In this document: piece by piece, positions 30,251 to 42,419 of the stretch | Layout: the number at the start of each line of letters is the position of its first letter | How positions within the stretch are numbered: position 1 is the stretch's first letter | Source of the DNA: Methanosarcina barkeri MS | GTDB taxonomy: Archaea; Halobacteriota; Methanosarcinia; Methanosarcinales; Methanosarcinaceae | Assembly: GCF_000970025.1 (NCBI RefSeq) | Contig: NZ_CP009528.1 | Span: forward strand, 1,661,168-1,725,167 | Direction of reading: 5' to 3' | Length of the DNA: 64,000 nucleotides | The notes under the pieces: generated by a model | The model's database searches: none | The model's input: only the letters and a program-made list of their open reading frames with translations | What the model was told of the DNA's origin: nothing | Translations under genes and position numbers: made by a program

Positions 30251-31026
30251 GCTCAAGTTCAGATTGACATGACATATTCTCAAACAAGACTATATATAAT
30301 CTACGGCACAAAAATTTAAAATTAAAGCTGGTTTTTCTTTGCATTTCGAGTTTTCAAGAAAAGTTTTTACTATATATACTTATGTAGGCAAATTTAATCT
30401 CTAGTCTGACTACCAATTTCTTATTATTGTTAACTATTCTTGAGGAATAAATAAGGTCGCATCCCTGCCTTTTCAAAGGCGGGTTAGACCGTCAACTTCA
30501 ACAGAACTACAAATTTAAAATTTTTATATTTTAAAAGATTAAAACAATTTTATTCAGGCGCATACACAATAACAGTAAGTTCCCATCCTTCGAACTCTTT
30601 AATTGATTACACCAGTATAGACAGAGTTGGATAATTTATAGATAAATAAGTCTATATTTATTGGTTATTAACTTAAATAAAACTTTTATATATTAATATT
30701 GAATAATATTTTCTGTTATACTTATTTTTGAATATTGGTTAAGACATATACTCAAATAAAGAATTTATGGCCAAATCATTAAACAGTATAAATACTGGAA
30801 AGTAATCCAGACTCAAAATCCTCTTGAAAATTGCATTGTTAGAGAGAGTGGACATAAAACTTATAAGGAGTTAAAAAAGAGAAATTTATGGAGTTTTGAA
30901 GTGATTCCCAATGCCACCAGAACTCCATAAAACACGCCCTATGAGGCAGTTATCATGTTTAGCTGTGCGAATATTTAAGCTTACCTGATCCTGCCTCCTA
31001 GAGAAAAATAACTAGGAGTTAAACGA
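30251..31026. other. Gap with an unidentified coding relic and hairpins
   Basis: Around 30465-30490 CCTGCC..GGCGGG can form a short hairpin. At about 30766-30930 a plus-strand frame without start reads GQIIKQYKYWKVIQTQNPLE then ESGHKTYKELKKRNLWSFEV and a stop; it looks like the C-terminal piece of a lost protein that I do not recognise. Its end forms a 10-bp stem (30886-30895 with 30921-30930). Confidence 0.4.
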
Positions 31027-31532
31027 ATGGTTAAGAACAAAATTGGAATAGGAATAATTCTTTTGACAATGCTGGTTGGTATGGCATTGATACCAGCTGT
31101 GAGTGCACAGAAAGAGGTATAGTGTAACTGCGGAGAAAGCCCTTGAGCACGCAAATGCTCACATGATAAACTTTATCTCAACTAACACACCGGGACTTGA
31201 AAACTGGACAGAGGCATATATTGACCCTAAACCATTGGAGCTTTATGACCCAAGTGGTAGAAAATTGTATTATCAATTTTCGGTATACAAAAATAGTAAC
31301 CTAATAGGTAGAATCTACATTGGTGCCGATAAAAAGATGGGGCACTCAGTACAACTCGTTGAACTTGATTCAAAACCTTTTGATGCTGCTAAAGCCATTA
31401 AAAAATCAATTGAAATCGCCAAAAATGAATACCCAGATGGGAAAATTAAGTCAACTCAGTTGGTTGTATATGATTATCCTGCTATAGGAGTGATGACCGT
31501 AGTAAAGGACAAAACAACAGGAAACGAATATC
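31027..31532 (+). pseudogene. Frameshifted, truncated secreted protein
   Basis: ATG 31027, preceded by AGGAG, opens a signal peptide (KNKIGIGIILLTMLVGMAL, then IPAVSAQ) that hits a stop at 31120. A different frame carries on RYSVTAEKALEHANAHMINF, LYDPSGRKLYYQFSVYKN and VVKDKTTGNEYR. Together they form the N-terminal region of a family I associate with Methanosarcina secreted peptidase-like proteins, but one frameshift separates signal and body. The 3' part has been replaced by a TnpB relic. It has no catalytic domain left. Confidence 0.75.
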
Positions 31533-31662
31533 GGATAGCTGTCCTTACTGTGGTCTTACTCTTGATAGGAGATCATAATGCTGCTATTAATATTCTCAGA
31601 CTGGGATTACAGTCTGTAGCGAAAGCTTAGATGCCCGCGACTTCAGTCGCGGGAGTAGTCAC
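31533..31662 (+). pseudogene. IS200/IS605 TnpB C-terminal relic C with right-end hairpin
   Basis: The sequence encodes CPYCGLTLDR and, after a one-base frameshift, DHNAAINILRLGLQSVAKA and a stop, the end of TnpB. Right after the stop is a perfect 8-bp hairpin CCCGCGAC-TTCA-GTCGCGGG (31634-31653), then GAGTAGTCAC ending at 31662. This is the right end of an IS605-type element and the scaffold portion of its guide RNA. The rest of the element has been deleted, fusing it to the secreted protein relic. Confidence 0.85.
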
Positions 31663-31855
31663 GCCCAACCATCCTGAGTCTTTTGGGTAATTTAATGTTT
31701 CATAGAGCACTCTCTACTGGCTATGTCTGTACAGATACAATTCTCATAATGTCTTTCTATATAGCAGTGCTTTAGCGGTATAGTTTAATAATTATCAGGA
31801 TGCCTTTAATGCATCCTGTTTGAATTTTATACTTACTTTTTTATTTTTCAATTTT

Positions 31856-33154
31856 TCAGGCAAGTTCTTTGTTGAAATACTTGTCATAGGAACTCATATC
31901 AAAATGTCCGTGTCCGCTCAGGTTGAAGAGAATCGTTTTTTCTTCTCCGGTTTGCTTGCATTTGAGAGCTTCGTCGATTGCACAGCGGATAGCGTGGGAG
32001 GATTCCGGAGCAGGTACTATACCTTCGGTCCTTGCGAACTGCACAGCGGCATCAAACACCGGGTACTGATCATATGCAACAGCTTCAATAAGCCCTTCAG
32101 CGTAGAGTTTACTTATAATTGGGGAGTCACCGTGGTAACGGAGCCCGCCTGCGTGGATGGCAGGAGGAACATGTTTGTGTCCTAGGGTATACATTTTAAG
32201 AAGCGGGGTCATTTCCGCAGTATCTCCGAAGTCATACCTGTATTCTCCTTTAGTCAGGGACGGGCAGGCGGAAGGCTCGACTGCAATTACTCTTGGATTT
32301 CTCTTTCCTTCAATCTTGTCTTTAATAAACTCAAGAGATATTCCCGCGAGGTTGCTTCCTCCGCCGCAGCAGCCTATAACTATATCAGGATAGGTTTCAA
32401 CCTGTTCAAGCTGCTTCTTGCATTCAGCCCCGATTACTGTCTGGTGGAGCATAACATGGTTGAGGACACTTCCCAGTGAGTATTTAGTGCTATCATGTGC
32501 GATTGCATCCTCTACGGCTTCACTGATTGCTATCCCCAGGCTTCCCGGTGTTTCCGGCTGTTCCTTCAGAATCTTTTTCCCAAATTCGGTATCTTCACTT
32601 GGCGAAGGCACAACATTTCCTCCCCAGACTGTCATCATGGATTTCCGGTAGGGTTTCTGGTAAAAACTGGAACGGACCATATAGACTTTACATTCGAGAT
32701 CAAAGTAATTGCAGGCAAGAGCTAATGCACTTCCCCACTGCCCTGCCCCGGTTTCAGTTGTGATCCTCTCGGTTCCTTCTTTCATATTATAATAAGCCTG
32801 GGCAATTGAGGTATTTGTCTTATGACTGCCTGCAGGGCTTACCCCTTCATTTTTATAGTATATCTTTGCAGGGGTTTTGAGAAGTTTTTCCAGCCTGTGA
32901 GCCCTGTAAAGAGGGCTTGGTCTCCAGAGCCTGTAAATTTCAAGTATCTCTTCAGGGATGTCAATAAACCTTTCACTGCTCATTTCCTGCTTGATAAGAC
33001 CTTTTGGGAAAATAGGTTCAAGAGCCTTAGGGCTTATCGGCTCCCTGGTTCTTGGATCAAGAGGCGGATCGATAGGAGAGGAGAAGTCTGAAAGGACGTT
33101 ATACCACTGTTTAGGCATTTCATTCTCGTCAAGGATAATCTTTGTCTGTTCCAT
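31856..33154 (-). CDS. trpB2: Tryptophan synthase beta-like TrpB2
   Basis: A fold-type II PLP enzyme of the TrpB2 class: PLP lysine in GSHKTNTS, the phosphate loop [21 protein letters not shown], and a C-terminal [11 protein letters not shown]. It makes tryptophan from indole and serine (or phosphoserine). The 432 residues are typical of TrpB2, which is longer than TrpB1. No trpA lies beside it, as is common for TrpB2. Confidence 0.95.
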   Translation of the reverse strand: MEQTKIILDENEMPKQWYNVLSDFSSPIDPPLDPRTREPISPKALEPIFPKGLIKQEMSSERFIDIPEEILEIYRLWRPSPLYRAHRLEKLLKTPAKIYYKNEGVSPAGSHKTNTSIAQAYYNMKEGTERITTETGAGQWGSALALACNYFDLECKVYMVRSSFYQKPYRKSMMTVWGGNVVPSPSEDTEFGKKILKEQPETPGSLGIAISEAVEDAIAHDSTKYSLGSVLNHVMLHQTVIGAECKKQLEQVETYPDIVIGCCGGGSNLAGISLEFIKDKIEGKRNPRVIAVEPSACPSLTKGEYRYDFGDTAEMTPLLKMYTLGHKHVPPAIHAGGLRYHGDSPIISKLYAEGLIEAVAYDQYPVFDAAVQFARTEGIVPAPESSHAIRCAIDEALKCKQTGEEKTILFNLSGHGHFDMSSYDKYFNKELA

Positions 33155-33206
33155 AGGTTTTCTCCATCAGTCTTTTATGCACAAGTTCGTACTTCGACGT
33201 ATATAA

Positions 33207-33600
33207 GTGTTATTTACTTTACATTTAAGGAGTTCACATTCCATTTATGTACTTTTGGGAAAAAGATGTTTGAAGGAAAGTTACTTATCAAAAATAGGGT
33301 CTGAAAAAAGAAAGATTGCCAGAAGCTGGAATCAAAAAAAAGGAAAAACAGCTAGAAGCAAAAACCGGGAAAAAAGTAAAGCGAACAGAATAGGAGCCAA
33401 AAAACGAAAAACGGTTAGAATCAAAATATTGGTTATGAAAAAAGTTTGATTCTAAAAATATTCACTTGAGGTTCTGAGAATTTCACTTAACATTCCGAGA
33501 GTTTCGTTTGACATTCTGAGAATTTCACATGATATTCTGAGAGTTCCACTTGATTTTAAGATGGATTGTCGATAACTGAAGTTCTTGATTTTTAACCGGA
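33207..33600. repeat. Gap with degenerate 28-bp repeats
   Basis: Between about 33469 and 33565 the word GAGAATTTCACTTGACATTCT recurs four times with changes. The purine-rich stretch 33300-33420 encodes no convincing protein. The TrpB2 promoter should lie near 33190. Confidence 0.65.
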
Positions 33601-34947
33601 TTATTGTATCTTTTCTGCAAGCTCCACAGCAAGTTTTGCCACTTCAGTAGCACATCTCCCTAGCAGGCGTATCATTGGTTCTTTTCCCTTGCCTCCTTTA
33701 TCATAGATGACTTTCGGCACGCTTCCGTACTTTTTGATTGCTTCGGCTGTACCCCAGTCCATAGTACTGGAGTTCTCCGGTTCTTCAGCCCTGTCAAAAG
33801 AGGAAATTCCAAGTTTCATATCTATGCAGGCTGCAAGTGCCTCCCTGGAGTATTTTACGTTAATTGCTGCTCTTACTTCAGGATCATAACGAAGGGACGC
33901 AAGAATAATCCTTGCTACATGTCGGCTGGCCCCAAAATCGACACAGCCTACGGGAACTGCCCGATCCCTGTGCCTTACTATCCTGCCTTCGACGGCCGCA
34001 ACGTCTTCGTAGCTGTCAGCTTCGGGAATAGCCATTCCTATGTTACAACCTACTTCGGGAATCAGTTTTGAAAAATCAGGGCTGCTTTCAAGAATCGAAA
34101 CTGCTTCTTTTAATTCTCTTAAAACCAGGTAGCGTTCTTTTTCCTCCAGAATCAATCCAAGCTGGTTTACAGGACTTACTCCCCTGCCTGCAGGCCTGCT
34201 CCTGAGGATTGCCTGTTCAACGAATTTCTTTGCTTTCCTTGCAGCTCCCTCCAGGTTTTCTCCGGAAGCTAAGAAGGCAGTCACTGCCGCAGAGTAAGTG
34301 CAGCCCGTGCCGTGTGTTCCTCCTTTAACAAAAGTGCCCGGAACACGGGTAAAAGTCTCAGAATCAGCTTCATAAATCAAGTCAGTGGCATCCAGATGTC
34401 CTCCTGTAACAATGACAGCTTCAACACCCAGGTCCGCAATTTTCCTGGCTGCAATTTTCGCGTCCTCAGGGGTTTTGACAGACATGCCAGCGAGTGCACC
34501 TGCTTCGGACGCATTGGGAGTCGTAACCTTGCAGAAGGGCAGCAGTTCTTCAGTAAGGACAGAGATAGCTTCTTTTCGCAGAAGGTTTCCTCCTGCTTCA
34601 GCAGCTATGACAGGGTCCAGGACGAGAGAAAGCTCGTACTTCTTTACTTCTTTTGCAACTTCCCTTACGATTTCTGATGAGGCAAGCATACCACTTTTTG
34701 CCCACCTTACCTCCATATCAGTGCAGACGGCTTCGATCTGGCTGGCGACAGTTTCAGGAGTGAGGTCAAAGGTTTTCAACACTCCTGTGGTATTCTGTGC
34801 AGTAACCGATGTAATAGCGCAGGTTCCGTGTACTCCAAGAGCGGCAAAAGTCTTCAGATCCGCAGCAATTCCGGCTCCTCCTCCTGAATCCGAACCTGCA
34901 ATAGTCAGAGCAATCGGGGTTTTTACTTTTAAGGTTTTTTCGGTCAT
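33601..34947 (-). CDS. thiDN: Bifunctional HMP kinase / thiamine-phosphate synthase ThiDN
   Basis: Residues about 10-260 are ThiD ([44 protein letters not shown]), which phosphorylates hydroxymethylpyrimidine twice. Residues about 270-448 are ThiN ([42 protein letters not shown]), the archaeal thiamine-phosphate synthase. The fusion is well known in archaea. The start ATG lies 53 bp into a clean upstream region. I saw no thiamine riboswitch. Confidence 0.94.
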   Translation of the reverse strand: MTEKTLKVKTPIALTIAGSDSGGGAGIAADLKTFAALGVHGTCAITSVTAQNTTGVLKTFDLTPETVASQIEAVCTDMEVRWAKSGMLASSEIVREVAKEVKKYELSLVLDPVIAAEAGGNLLRKEAISVLTEELLPFCKVTTPNASEAGALAGMSVKTPEDAKIAARKIADLGVEAVIVTGGHLDATDLIYEADSETFTRVPGTFVKGGTHGTGCTYSAAVTAFLASGENLEGAARKAKKFVEQAILRSRPAGRGVSPVNQLGLILEEKERYLVLRELKEAVSILESSPDFSKLIPEVGCNIGMAIPEADSYEDVAAVEGRIVRHRDRAVPVGCVDFGASRHVARIILASLRYDPEVRAAINVKYSREALAACIDMKLGISSFDRAEEPENSSTMDWGTAEAIKKYGSVPKVIYDKGGKGKEPMIRLLGRCATEVAKLAVELAEKIQ

Positions 34948-35641
<694 letters not shown>

Positions 35642-35770
35642 TCTATATCAAGCACTTCATCTATTATCGTTAAACCTCGGAGCACCAGGACTTATTGTGA
35701 CTGGCCGCAAAGAGTGAATTCAGATGAATAGAATCGCTTCAGATTATCGAATACTGCTCTAACAAATTAA

Positions 35771-35962
<192 letters not shown>

Positions 35963-36011
35963 GCCTGTCTGTTCCACTTTCTCTATTTTTTACCTTCACC
36001 GGAGGTCGAAA

Positions 36012-37445
36012 TTGAAAGAAGAATGTGGCGTTGCAGGCATAATTCTACCAGGCGATAGGCCGCAATCCAATACTGTCGCATTCAAGCTGTATTACGCCTT
36101 GTATGCCCTCCAGCATAGAGGACAGGAATCCACTGGCATAATGGTATATGATGGTACATCCTCTCATTCCATTAAAGGCATGGGTCTTGTCCCTGATGTG
36201 TATAACAAAGATTCTCTCGGACACCTGGTTGGAAATGTAGGAGTAGGGCATGTCCGCTACTCAACCACCGGAGGATCAAAAATAGAAAACTGCCAGCCCT
36301 TTGTTCTGAAATTTAAAGGAGGAGCAGTTGCAATTGCCCATAACGGGAACCTGGTTAATGCCAGAACGCTCAAGGATGAACTGGAGTGCGAAGGCCGTAT
36401 CTTTATCAGTGAGTCCGATACCGAAGTTATTGGCCACCTTCTTGTAAAAGAACTGATAAGGCATGACCCTATAGAATCAATCCGGAATGTCATGCGCAAG
36501 CTTGTCGGTTCCTATTCCCTGGTTATCCATATAGGCGGTGTTCTGTATGCTGTGCGGGATCCTCTCGGTCTTAAGCCGCTCTGCTTCGGGAAAGTCGATG
36601 GTGGATATGCAGTCTTCTCGGAAAGCGTAGCCCTTGACACCCTTAATGGCACCCTTATCAGGGATGTGCGGCCAGGTGAGGTCATAGTCTTTACAGGCAA
36701 CAGTTTTGAGAGCTACCAGATAGGAAACGAGACTCATCCTGCACATTGTGTTTTCGAGTTCATTTATTTCGCAAGGCCTGATTCTATTATTGACGGAAAA
36801 CTGGTATACAAAGTGCGGGAAAATATCGGGAGAGAGCTAGCCAGAGAACATCCTGTAGAGGCTGATGTTGTTTCTCCTGTTCCTGACTCCGGGATTACTT
36901 CGGCAATTGGATATGCCAGGGAATCAGGTACCAAATACCTTGAAGGTCTTATGAAGAACCGTTACATAGGGCGTACATTTATCCTGCCTGGCCAGGAATT
37001 GCGTGAAACCGCAGTCCGGCTTAAAATGAATACCATTCAGGATAATGTTAAAGGCAAACGTGTTGTTCTGGTTGACGACAGCATTGTCCGGGGTACAACC
37101 TCAAGGCGGATTATAGATATGGTCCGCAGGGCAGGTGCGTCAGAAATCCATGCAAGGATAGGAAGTCCTGCAATTATTGCCCCCTGCTATCTGGGTATAG
37201 ATATGGCTACCCGGCAGGAACTTATCGCCTCTTATAAAACCGTAAAAGAGGTTGAAAGCCTTATTAATGCGGATTCCCTCGGATATCTGAGTATTGACGG
37301 ACTTATGAGGGCTCTTGGGCGCGATAAGTGCGACATGTGCCTTGGTTGCCTTACAGGTGAGTATCCTGTAGAAATTCCTGGAGAAAACTGCATAAGGAAG
37401 CAGACACGTCTGGATGATTTTAACAATAACCAGGAAAGTTCCTGA
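36012..37445 (+). CDS. purF: Amidophosphoribosyltransferase
   Basis: PurF makes phosphoribosylamine from PRPP and glutamine, the first step of purine synthesis. A TTG start (GGAGG 11 nt upstream) gives MKEECGVAGI, so the catalytic Cys5 would be freed by removing a four-residue propeptide. The PRPP loop is VVLVDDSIVRGTTSRRI. C-terminal cysteines (DKCDMCLGC) are placed as in Fe-S forms of the enzyme. Length 477 residues. Confidence 0.96.
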   Translation: MKEECGVAGIILPGDRPQSNTVAFKLYYALYALQHRGQESTGIMVYDGTSSHSIKGMGLVPDVYNKDSLGHLVGNVGVGHVRYSTTGGSKIENCQPFVLKFKGGAVAIAHNGNLVNARTLKDELECEGRIFISESDTEVIGHLLVKELIRHDPIESIRNVMRKLVGSYSLVIHIGGVLYAVRDPLGLKPLCFGKVDGGYAVFSESVALDTLNGTLIRDVRPGEVIVFTGNSFESYQIGNETHPAHCVFEFIYFARPDSIIDGKLVYKVRENIGRELAREHPVEADVVSPVPDSGITSAIGYARESGTKYLEGLMKNRYIGRTFILPGQELRETAVRLKMNTIQDNVKGKRVVLVDDSIVRGTTSRRIIDMVRRAGASEIHARIGSPAIIAPCYLGIDMATRQELIASYKTVKEVESLINADSLGYLSIDGLMRALGRDKCDMCLGCLTGEYPVEIPGENCIRKQTRLDDFNNNQESS

Positions 37446-37639
37446 ACGGCTCTTCCAAGTCGATTCGTAAGGAACTTTCTTTACGATTCTTTTTGAATTT
37501 TCACTGTATTTGTGAATTCTTTCACTATCTATTTGATTTTCCACTACTCTTTTTGAATTATCAATGTCTATTTGATTTTCCACTACTCTTTTTGATCCGT
37601 TCGTAGTTTTTATCTATTCTACGTTTATTCGTCATCTTG
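37446..37639. repeat. Repeats between purF and the YjbQ-type gene
   Basis: Units close to CTATTTGATTTTCCACTACTC and TCTTTTTGAA recur two to four times over 37490-37595 between convergent genes. They may include termination signals (T-rich on the plus strand). Confidence 0.65.
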
Positions 37640-38035
37640 TTAAGCCTTTAAAAGCGTAACATTAACTGTCCTGCTTCTTGGCCCATCCATTTCGGCAAAA
37701 AAGATTCTCTGCCACGTCCCGAGCTCAAGCTTTCCTGCCGAAACAGGCAGGGCTTCGCTTGCTCCAATCAGTACTGCTTTGAGATGGGAATCCGCATTGT
37801 TATCTATGCGATCGTGCCTGTAACCAGCACCGGCAGGAACAAGCTTATTTAAAAGATCCAGTATGTCCTCTTTTAGCCCGCTTTCGTTCTCGTTTATTAT
37901 GATACCTGCGGTAGTATGTCGTGTACTGATAAGGCATATGCCTTCAATTATTTCGCATTTCATTACTTCTTCCTGAACTTGTGAAGTGATATCAACCAGT
38001 TCAATGCGTTTGGACGTCTCGATTTTGAGTTGCAA
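37640..38035 (-). CDS. YjbQ/UPF0047 family protein
   Basis: The 131-residue protein has STRHTTAGIIINENE and the signature HDRIDNNADSHLKAVLIG, with GTWQRIFFAEMDGPRSR. UPF0047/YjbQ proteins show weak thiamine-phosphate synthase activity in vitro, and their physiological role is unsettled. It stands alone opposite purF. Confidence 0.93.
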   Translation of the reverse strand: MQLKIETSKRIELVDITSQVQEEVMKCEIIEGICLISTRHTTAGIIINENESGLKEDILDLLNKLVPAGAGYRHDRIDNNADSHLKAVLIGASEALPVSAGKLELGTWQRIFFAEMDGPRSRTVNVTLLKA

Positions 38036-38242
38036 AGTCTTTCCCTCTAAAGCTTTCTAGATTCTATTTCAGTCTTTTCTTACAAAAAATGCATTGATTC
38101 AACGTAATATCCTATTTTCCTCACTTCTTAATGCAGTGCGCGGACTTGCTGTAAATTCAAAGTTCATTTTTTGCTTACTGAATATAATCCATTCTCTTAA
38201 TATTGGATTTTAAACTACCAACTTTTTGAGATTTCTAATTTT

Positions 38243-38500
38243 ACAGAAAAATAGGCATACTGCTTAAGTTTTTATAGAAAGCAGGAACTAGGTAAAGACG
38301 ACGTTCAGTAAATCCTAAACCGTTAATGCACATTGCCTTAATTACAGCAGAATGAGAAATGTTGTGGCCACTTTTCTGAGGAGAAGAGTGTAAATCGAAT
38401 ATGAACTATCGAGTTCGTCAAATACGCCAGCAATAAGGCCATAATGACTAAGATGAGTTGTGGATTCAGATCTAGGAGAGAGAGTCATTATGGCAAAATT
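38243..38500 (-). pseudogene. IS1634-type transposase N-terminal relic (DUF4277)
   Basis: Minus-strand reading gives TTHLSHYGLIAGVFDELDSS, then in a second frame SGHNISHSAVIKAMCINGLG followed by FTERRLYLVPAFYKNL and a stop. This matches in order the start of IS1634-type transposases (HYGLIAGVFDEL, VIKAMCINGLGF..R.LYL). Only about 80 of some 500 residues remain, with a frameshift. Confidence 0.82.
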
Positions 38501-39094
38501 AGGTGAGATTTTATAAAAAGTAAGTACACGATTTGAAAAATATTAAACCCAAAAAATTTACTGTGGGAAGGCAATATATTATATTAAAGAAACATATCTG
38601 ATAGTCGTCTCTTCTTTAATGAGAAGTACTTGCGTATTTATTCTAAAAGCAGCCCAATGTCAAAAATTGTTGATTCTCAGTAGTGGTTTTACCTCTTTAA
38701 AGCAGCACAGCTTCCTCTTTCTAAAAGTACTTTTCTTCGAATTGATACAACAAGAACCTCGAATAGGTGTAGTAGATTGCGCCAAAAACTATAATTTTAA
38801 TTTCTGAATTATTTTCAAAGCTAATGCCACAAGTATAATAAAAAATATTATTCTCAATATTATCGTTATTACTACAATGGTGTCTATCATTTATATTCCT
38901 CATATTCATAAATTTTGAATTTATTTTTGATTTTTCTTTATGTTACTATAATTTCAACTCATCAAATATATTTATTTTTTGAAACGTTTGAGTTCTATAC
39001 CGCATATTAATAGCAAATAATGTTTATTATTAACTATTATTTCCTTTTTTCTATCGAAGTTGAATTTTAATACCCCAAGACTAAATTATCGCAC
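38501..39094. other. AT-rich gap, no gene
   Basis: Short frames here lack ribosome sites or family resemblance. The region lies between two IS relics and is probably decayed element sequence. Confidence 0.5.
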
Positions 39095-39792
39095 GAGCCC
39101 ATCCCAAAATTTGATCTAATCTTATTATTGCTGCCACCATTTACAACTCCAAGGTACGATATTTCTTTGATTTCATATCTTGGAAACACTTTCTTGCATG
39201 ACTTTATCCAGTTAAAGAACCATTTTATTGCACTTTTCTTTTTGTATTCTTCCTGATTTACCTTTATTGGTCTTCCTCTCTTCTTTTTCTTCTGATTTTT
39301 CTTGTTTACTGTATATTTGACTTTATTCCTCTTTTTCGGTTATATTCCCTAATCTTAGCTGTATCATACATCCATCGGCTGTCTTACTTTTTTGTAGCCA
39401 TCATATTCGGTGGTTCTCCTTTTTTAGCTGGAATATACTTTGTATCAGTAAAGCAATGAGATAGATCTATTTTCTTCAAGTCGTAACCTTTGTTTAAGAG
39501 CTCATTGAAAATTTTCAGATATGTGTACTATGTTCACAAAAATAGAGATGGAACCTATGAACTGTTGACTTAGATCCCTAGCAACGGGGAACATCTTTTC
39601 ACGTACAACCTGTCATAACAACGTACAAATACCGTTCATTAACTTACTCATATCTGCACACGGCCTTCCTGCATGTGGTTTATGTGGAGAAAGATAAGGC
39701 TCTATGGACTCCCAGAAAGCATCATCGATTTCACGGAAAGACATTAAAGTAAATTTATAATTTCAATATAATATTACTTTTGGGATTGGCTC
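39095..39792 (-). mobile_element. Degenerate IS5-like element, likely parent of the MITEs
   Basis: The ends GAGCCCATCCCAAAATTT and (reverse complement of the right end) GAGCCAATCCCAAAAG match the MITE termini. The minus strand encodes MSFREIDDAFWESIEPYLSP, HKPHAGRPCADMSKLMNGI, a stop, then in other frames LNKGYDLKKIDLSHCFTDTK and YEIKEISYLGVVNGGSNN. This is the order of an IS5-family transposase. Several stops and frameshifts and a shortened length (698 bp) show that it is dead. Confidence 0.85.
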
Positions 39793-39954
39793 CATAATTA
39801 TTTATAGAAGTTGACCTCTTTTTCATTAGGGGTGTATGAAATTTTTAATAGGGTGCTTTTTGAATTTAAATCAGTAATTATCGAGAAAAGATGAGGTGAT
39901 AAGATTAACAGAATTCGTATTTTGAACTTTTGGTGTGTCTCGTTTGTATATTTA

Positions 39955-41233
39955 GAGAATCTCAAATTAGCTTTTAAAATCTCAAATCTAATTTGATACT
40001 CACTTTTTTAAAAGTATCTCCCAAACGAATTCTTATCCTCAACTTTATTTTGCATTTCTGTCAACACCAGTAGTTGATATGCTATGAAACTCAATAGAGA
40101 GTAGAGTTTTCTACTCTGATTTCTCACTCTTCTGATATCGAACTTTACTGTACCTTTAATATGTCCATGTATCTTTTCACATTCAGCTCTCTTTTTATAC
40201 TGATCATCAAAAGTCTCATCTCTGATATTTTGGTTTCTTAGGTACATTCCTACCTGTTCTTTCCTTCCAATTTCATATAGAAATCTGAGTTTGTTTTCCA
40301 TTGGTGCATGAATATCTCCACCGAGTTTCCACTTTTTATTCACCCAGTGATCGATTCGTTCCTCTTCACCTTCTTGATTGATTACTGCATTTGAAGCGTA
40401 GGAAATAATCGGTTTTGCGTTCAGATTATACCAAATATCAGAATGATTGAGGAATGAATCATAACCTCCGTCAGCAGAATAAAATTCCAGATTAGCGTTC
40501 ATGTTCTTTAGAGCCTCAATATGATCGATAAGTTCTGGAGAGTCACCAGAAAGTCCTTTTGTATGAGTCATGAAAATTGGGTAAGTTCCAACCATTGTAA
40601 TATGTGCCTTATCCATTTTGCATTCATAATGAGGATTATAATCAGCATGTTTGTCGTATCTTGAAGCTTCAAGTGGAGTGGAATCAATTTTTGCTTCCTT
40701 TTCCTGAGAAAGTTTGAGAATTTTCTCACCTATAAGCATCATTATCTCATTGACTCCTTTTTCTCCAAGTCTATACTTCATAAAATGATGAAGGGTTCCA
40801 CCTGAAGGAAGTTTAATCTGGCCATTTTCATCATAAAAAGAAAGCAGGATAGCTTCTTCTTCTGTTAAGGAAGAAATGGTTTTATCATATGAGAGTTGCC
40901 TGAAACACTTCACAACAAACAGTTTTATCATAGAAGAAACACTGTACTTAAAGTGCCAACTTTTGTTGGTGTAAAAAGTACGTTCGACGTGCTTTGCAAT
41001 ATCGTCAATGCAAAGAAAGTACAGGAATTGGCAAATTGAAGTACTTTCTCTGCTCAAATAATTATCGAAGGAGTCCTCGAAGAGGACTCCTTTGTATAAC
41101 ATACTGTTTTTTGACATGAGAAAGGCATAGAAGGTATTGTTTTAAGTTGCCACTACCAAACAGAGACAAGTGCTATCAGAGTTAGTGGAAAAAAGAATAA
41201 GTTTTTAAGTCAAAATTCTAATTTGAGAGCCTC
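39955..41233 (-). mobile_element. 1,279-bp insertion sequence, copy 2
   Basis: It has the same length and ends as copy 1 and its sequence appears identical throughout. The flanks carry TATTTA on both sides, the probable target duplication. The insertion lies in the signal peptide of the flanking gene. Confidence 0.93.
40008..41117 (-). CDS. DDE transposase of the 1,279-bp IS, copy 2
   Basis: The 369-residue product is identical to that at 16680-17789, with the same catalytic stations and intact frame. Both copies are therefore potentially active. Confidence 0.92.
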   Translation of the reverse strand: MSKNSMLYKGVLFEDSFDNYLSRESTSICQFLYFLCIDDIAKHVERTFYTNKSWHFKYSVSSMIKLFVVKCFRQLSYDKTISSLTEEEAILLSFYDENGQIKLPSGGTLHHFMKYRLGEKGVNEIMMLIGEKILKLSQEKEAKIDSTPLEASRYDKHADYNPHYECKMDKAHITMVGTYPIFMTHTKGLSGDSPELIDHIEALKNMNANLEFYSADGGYDSFLNHSDIWYNLNAKPIISYASNAVINQEGEEERIDHWVNKKWKLGGDIHAPMENKLRFLYEIGRKEQVGMYLRNQNIRDETFDDQYKKRAECEKIHGHIKGTVKFDIRRVRNQSRKLYSLLSFIAYQLLVLTEMQNKVEDKNSFGRYF

Positions 41234-42419
41234 TATTTAATATTAAGTTTGGCGACAATTTCTATTTGTACGGCAGAATCATTGGATTTAGAAAACAAAT
41301 TCAATGATACTGAATATAATATACAGTTGAAAGATATGATAGTAGAAATCAACAAACTCGATGATGATGTTGGGCTAGGGAGAATCACTCAGGAAACTGC
41401 TAATAAAACAGCAGCTTCTCTTATAGATGATCCACGATATAACCAAGTTAAATTGAAAAAGCAAATTGATGAAAGAGACCATGAAATTTTACTACGCGAC
41501 AAAAGTAGGTTCAATGATACTGAATATAATATACAGTTGAAAGATATGATAGTAGAAATCAACAAACTCAATGATGATGTTGAGCTAGGGAGAATCACTC
41601 AGGAAACTGCTAATAAAACAGTAGCTTCTCTTATAGATGATCCACGATATAACCAAGTTAAATTGAAAAAACAGATTGTTGAAAGAGAACACGAAATTCT
41701 GCTACGCAATGAAAGGCCACCGCTCCCAAATTGTACAGCTTCATTAACTAATAGTTTATTAAACCCTATAGGTCTTTCAAATACTATTTATTACTACCCC
41801 TACGTAGGGGAAATGCGAGTATATAGTGACGGATGGGGAGTAGGCTATGCTGAAGCTATAAAACATGAAGCAACTACATCTGATCCCGACCAGTATGTGA
41901 GGGTTGCAGCTCGGGTCGAGGGTGCTGGTTCATATTATGCAGATGGATATATGTTCAGTTATACTTCAACCCAACAACCTCCATCAGGTAATGCAAATGT
42001 AGGCGTTGATTTTGATTGGATTGGAGGTTGCGTGTTTCCTGACGATTGTACTATAGACTTTGTTCTGTGGGAATTAGTAGAAGTGGGACCACTAGAATAC
42101 CAATGGGTTAAGGCTGGTGAAGATCAAGATGTAGTTAGCTTAACTGGCATAACGTCTGCAATTGACGACCCTTCTGATGCGAGTGGAAGTTTTTCAAATT
42201 ATATGGACGGTAATATTTTATTATATTGCTTCGCTCTCGAAGTCCATACAAACGCGAGTTGTATTGGTTCTGCGTCTTCAGCTAATTTTGGATTTGCTGA
42301 TATTACTAGAACTTCTAGAGTAAAATGGAATCAAGGGAGGATAATTTACTAATCTTTGAGCTTATCCCAAAATCCATTGTATTTAATCACGAAAGATAAC
42401 TATTCAGCCTGACAAAACA

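Larger units (their letters stand above)
39904..42352 (+). pseudogene. IS-interrupted secreted protein with duplicated 70-residue module
   Basis: The 3' part (41234-42352) encodes a protein whose first residues LATISICTAES are the end of a signal peptide. Excising the IS (39955-41233) and one TATTTA target copy restores one frame that reads upstream as NRIRILNFWCVSFVYLILS, a convincing signal peptide preceded by GAGGTGA; the start may be ATT 39904 or a TTG at 39922. The mature part has two nearly identical 210-bp units (41300-41509, 41510-41719; FNDTEYNIQLKDMIVEINKL type, helical), then a 200-residue Tyr/Gly-rich domain with cysteines. I do not recognise a family. Confidence 0.8.

Noticed and set aside
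29937-30344. 135-residue minus-strand frame after DUF1699 copy C
   Set aside because: It crosses the hairpin repeat region and overlaps the end of copy C, with no recognisable domain. Treated as chance.
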